Positions 61,396 through 64,000 of a DNA stretch of 64,000 nt are shown one piece after another. Where the stretch lies: the NCBI GenBank assembly GCA_021372785.1, contig JAJFTT010000011.1, forward strand, positions 1 through 64,000, written 5' to 3'. Positions within the stretch are counted from its first letter, which is position 1. Each line of letters begins with the position of its first letter. The notes below the pieces were generated by a model. It was not told the DNA's origin, ran no database searches, and saw only the letters and a program-made list of their open reading frames with translations. This DNA is from Negativicutes bacterium (GTDB lineage Bacteria > Bacillota > JAAYKD01). Both the position numbers and the translations under genes were made by a program.

Positions 61396-62808
61396 TCAAG
61401 ATAAGGCCTTATATTTTAGGTCAAAAACTACATTTCCATCTACAATAATTTCATAATGATAAACGCCCGGCAGTGGATTGCCACTTAAACTCCGCAGCGC
61501 AACCGGCTCGCCATTAATATTTGTTGTAAATTGGTCTTCCATAATCCCAATCCAAGATTTTGTATCAATATCACCAGCTTCATTCGTCATGTATTGTTTC
61601 ACTGTCCCGCCTATCACTTCTCCTTTTGGAGATTGTACCCAGACTGTCATAGATTCGGGCCCTTTTCTGGTATAGCTATCGTAATATTTATTGGGATCAC
61701 CCTTTACTGTAATATAAGCAGTTAATTTTTCAATCGTTTCTTTATCATAAGGAACGATTGAAAAATTACTTTCCGCAACAATGATCCCTTTCGGCTTCTC
61801 TATTTTGAAAAGTTGAATCGTATAATCGCCGATATTGAGAGGAAGCCAATGATCTTTGTTAAACTTATTTTGCAGAGCAACGTCCTTCAAATTGAGGTAA
61901 CGGAAAATGATTCCACGCTGAAAAATTTCCCCGTTTTTCTTTATTTTAAAAATTGGCCAGTTATCCAAGGGATAACTAATTCCAACGCCCTCTCCTTGTC
62001 TTGTTTGGATAATTCGGAAGGAATACCATGTGCCTTCCTGCAATCCTTTTCCCCTGGCGGTGATTTCTTGGTAGACATGAAATGTTGTTGCTATTTTACC
62101 GGTACCATCCACTAATTCTATGCTATTCTCATGATTTATGTTTTTGCTGATCGTTAAACTGTTTTCATGAACTACACTATTTGTGTTTTCCCATAACAGG
62201 CCAAATCCAATAATCAGGGCAGCGACCAATCCGATTGCGATATGCCACTTGATTTTAAATAGTCTAAGTACAATTGATAAAAACATATATATAATTGCTA
62301 TTAAAAAGATAAAAGCATCGCCGGTGGGCACTAAAAATATTGTCAGCCCAAAAAGAAGCAAAACGCTTAAAGTGAAAATGTTGTTCTTCTTCGTTAAAAT
62401 GAGCGCAATGGCGGGAATAAATCTTGAATAAATGATTATACTTAGTAATCCTTTCGGGGGTCCATTAAAATAAACAACAAATCCGATCATTAATAAGCCC
62501 AGTACTATATTTACCGGTTGCCATTTCTTTTTTTCTTTTGTTTTCTTGATATTTTCTTCGGGTGTATATTTCAGTCCCTGCTCTTCTTGTTCTCCGGCAA
62601 TTTTCTTCGCCGCTTTATTTTTTGATAAGAGATCATGCAAAGTTTTAATAATTCCAACTAGGAAAAGCAAACCGCTGAGTACTGCAATGAGAGAGGCAAT
62701 TGGATTGAGCGCCTGATTATCGATAACCTGAAGATTTCCTAATGTGAAAAAATCAATGAACAATACAATTATCGCTAAAACGATGAGATGCCAGCCTTTA
62801 ATCTTCAA
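61396..62808 (-). CDS. Unknown multi-span membrane protein with large extracytoplasmic domain
   Basis: 470 residues from TTG 62808, which follows a GAGGGGGGGAG ribosome-binding site; an in-frame ATG at 62850 would add 14 residues. N-terminal spans (~6-26, 36-58), a Lys/Glu-rich cytoplasmic loop, then several spans between ~95 and 210, followed by about 260 residues of beta-rich sequence outside (WYSFRIIQTRQGEG, FSIVPYDKE, PGVYHYEIIVDG). The last part resembles an Ig-like accessory fold only in general character. I do not recognise the family. The gene is markedly AT-richer than its surroundings and lies between a truncated hppA and a broken transposase, suggesting acquisition by transfer. Confidence 0.75.
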   Translation of the reverse strand: MKIKGWHLIVLAIIVLFIDFFTLGNLQVIDNQALNPIASLIAVLSGLLFLVGIIKTLHDLLSKNKAAKKIAGEQEEQGLKYTPEENIKKTKEKKKWQPVNIVLGLLMIGFVVYFNGPPKGLLSIIIYSRFIPAIALILTKKNNIFTLSVLLLFGLTIFLVPTGDAFIFLIAIIYMFLSIVLRLFKIKWHIAIGLVAALIIGFGLLWENTNSVVHENSLTISKNINHENSIELVDGTGKIATTFHVYQEITARGKGLQEGTWYSFRIIQTRQGEGVGISYPLDNWPIFKIKKNGEIFQRGIIFRYLNLKDVALQNKFNKDHWLPLNIGDYTIQLFKIEKPKGIIVAESNFSIVPYDKETIEKLTAYITVKGDPNKYYDSYTRKGPESMTVWVQSPKGEVIGGTVKQYMTNEAGDIDTKSWIGIMEDQFTTNINGEPVALRSLSGNPLPGVYHYEIIVDGNVVFDLKYKALS

Positions 62809-62945
62809 AAGACTCCCCCCCTCAACATTGTATTTCACTATCTGTTTCACTATCTTAGAGTGTGTTTATAGGGAAACGCGGAAAATGTACTTTTGCAGTT
62901 GTCACTGCAGTTCCGGCAAGCCATTTTTGTTGAAAACCGATCTTT

Positions 62946-63509
62946 TCAATCTTTGGCAGGACCATCCGCCAGAGCATTGACTTTCTCTGGACGCAGATTG
63001 ATTCGATACTCAATAGCAGGTTTGTTGAAATTATTTCCGACCTCCTCCCGTTTATTTAGCCCAAGATAAGCGGCATCCCTGTAAACAGCGGTGTCGTCCT
63101 CACGAATAAGTTCTGCCGGCTGGTCAATATCGCGAGTATTGGCTGCAGCTGCCGTAAAGGTATGGGTATAGCCAGGTCCCTCATCTGCACCGGCATGTCT
63201 TTTCACGCCGAAATGCCATTGGGTTTCCCTTTTTGGTCCGATGCATTTTCGGGCCGCGTTCGTGGGAAGCACTCCTGGTGGGGAAGGCGCCGCGATAATG
63301 GCGGCGTCCACAACCGTGCCGCCACGCATGCTTCTGCCGCACTTTTCAAGTCCGTTTTTGATTGTATCAAAGTAGAGTTTGCCGATTCCGTTTTTCTCAA
63401 GCGGGCGGCGGAAATGCAGAAGCGTTGTTGCGTCTGGAACCTGTTTTTCCGGAAAGTTGCTGCCCATGAACTTGCGCCTGGCATAACTGTCATAAATAGC
63501 ATCTTCCAA
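62946..63509 (-). pseudogene. Broken IS5-family transposase
   Basis: About 187 codons matching the middle of IS5-type transposases: DSYARRKFMGSNFPEKQ, PDATTLLHFRR, VVDAAIIAAPS, QWHFGVKRHAGAD, and a second DDE-type Asp region VYRDAAYLGLNKREE. The N-terminal ~80 residues and the C-terminal part with the catalytic Glu (normally KVEHPF-like) are missing. The upstream DNA runs on in frame but is unrelated, so the element was cut at both ends. No terminal inverted repeats are evident. Confidence 0.82.
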
Positions 63510-63677
63510 TCCAAAAACAAGATATTTGAATCCGTAAGTTACGAACGCCAGGCGAAGCCTGAAACGCCTTGCTTGGCGTCGGAATCATCACGGATAAGTT
63601 CCCTCTACCAGGCTATGCCCTGGAGGTCGCCGCTCATCCCGTGGAAGAGTGACAAGCATACTCCTTAAATGACAGGC
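63510..63677. other. Unassigned junction segment with short inverted repeats
   Basis: Between the transposase remnant and the restriction gene. It holds nested short repeats (AACGCCAGGCG / CGCCTTGCTTGGCG, CCAGGCTATGCCCTGG) that could fold on either strand. It might be the edge of another mobile element, but no ORF or known end sequence supports this. Confidence 0.35.
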
Positions 63678-64000
63678 TTACCCCTGTACCAGTCTCCATA
63701 AGCTGTCGTAGCTATCCACCACATCGTACTTGACATTTTCGCCGCTGATGGCGCGGAAATGCTCGCGGGCGCAGTGGGCTTTGGCTTCCTCGATTTTGCG
63801 AAGTTCCATAGAGGACATATCGCCCTTCGTTTCAGCAACAAAGAAAATGTGCTTTACCTTGCCCTCGTAGAAGGCAATCGCCCAATCGGGGTTGTACTTT
63901 CCAACGGGGGTGCTGATATAAAAGCCTTTTGGCAGCTTCACATAGACCTCGACCTCCTGGCTGTGGGCTTCAAGCTCGGTAGCAAAGTCCCGCTCGTTGG
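63678..64000 (-). CDS. Type III restriction enzyme Res subunit, C-terminal part
   Basis: The frame is open to the window edge, so only the last ~107 codons are seen. [20 protein letters not shown], then [20 protein letters not shown] and [12 protein letters not shown] form the PD-(D/E)XK nuclease site (Asp in NPDWAI, Glu-Thr-Lys in AETKG) at the C-terminus of type III Res proteins. The helicase part and any Mod methylase would lie beyond the window. It cuts DNA near unmethylated asymmetric sites when intact. Confidence 0.85.
   Translation of the reverse strand, partial: NERDFATELEAHSQEVEVYVKLPKGFYISTPVGKYNPDWAIAFYEGKVKHIFFVAETKGDMSSMELRKIEEAKAHCAREHFRAISGENVKYDVVDSYDSLWRLVQG

Overview
The window (about 50% G+C) reads as chromosome of an anaerobic-type Bacillota, probably class Clostridia; nothing allows a finer placement. 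Pointers are a T-box leader on asnS, a NiaR-type NAD operon, SipW-type signal peptidases, tandem c-di-GMP-I riboswitches, strong GGAGG ribosome-binding sites with many TTG/GTG starts, a phosphoketolase, and many peptidases (gamma-glutamyltransferase, two M14, S9, S10, S51, HtrA). There are no rRNA or tRNA genes and no CRISPR array.

Layout. 1-8.6 kb: partial gamma-glutamyltransferase, endonuclease IV with a small Cys-rich protein, a MutM-CoaE fusion, a decayed polysaccharide deacetylase, a beta-lactamase-fold serine hydrolase and an HtrA protease. 8.6-14.8 kb (minus): S9 peptidase, phosphohexomutase, cupin-type phosphoglucose isomerase, amidohydrolase. 15.0-20.9 kb (plus): two tandem M14 carboxypeptidases, a duplicated 77-bp palindromic repeat, T-box plus asnS, thioredoxin-like protein. 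21.0-45.3 kb: the c-di-GMP/matrix region. 45.4-60.9 kb: mscL, a LysR regulator divergent from a split ChrA transporter, niaR-nadA-nadC, two SHOCT proteins, an S51 peptidase/AMP-ligase/DUF296/NhaC run, a hexapeptide-repeat protein, an S10 peptidase and phosphoketolase. 61.0-64 kb: a scrambled, partly AT-rich end holding an HppA C-terminal scrap, an unknown membrane protein, a broken IS5-type transposase and the C-terminus of a type III restriction subunit.

The centre of interest is the minus-strand locus from 45.25 kb down to 23.35 kb. It starts with two promoter-riboswitch-terminator units, in which the c-di-GMP-I aptamer and the terminator share sequence so that ligand binding should switch transcription ON. 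Then follow a remnant SipW peptidase, a TasA/camelysin-like subunit, an internal terminator, a membrane-anchored TasA-like multidomain protein, a SipW-type signal peptidase, a second TasA-like subunit, a GGDEF(degenerate)-HD-GYP protein, a 5230-residue exported protein made of 55 repeat modules, and a second SipW-type peptidase with its own promoter. A convergent PAS-GGDEF-HD-GYP membrane sensor lies next to it. I infer a self-contained c-di-GMP-controlled extracellular fibre/adhesin system: enzymes that turn over the signal, RNA switches that read it, dedicated signal peptidases, fibre subunits and a giant adhesin. This assembly is inferred from the sequence alone; the individual families are well known.
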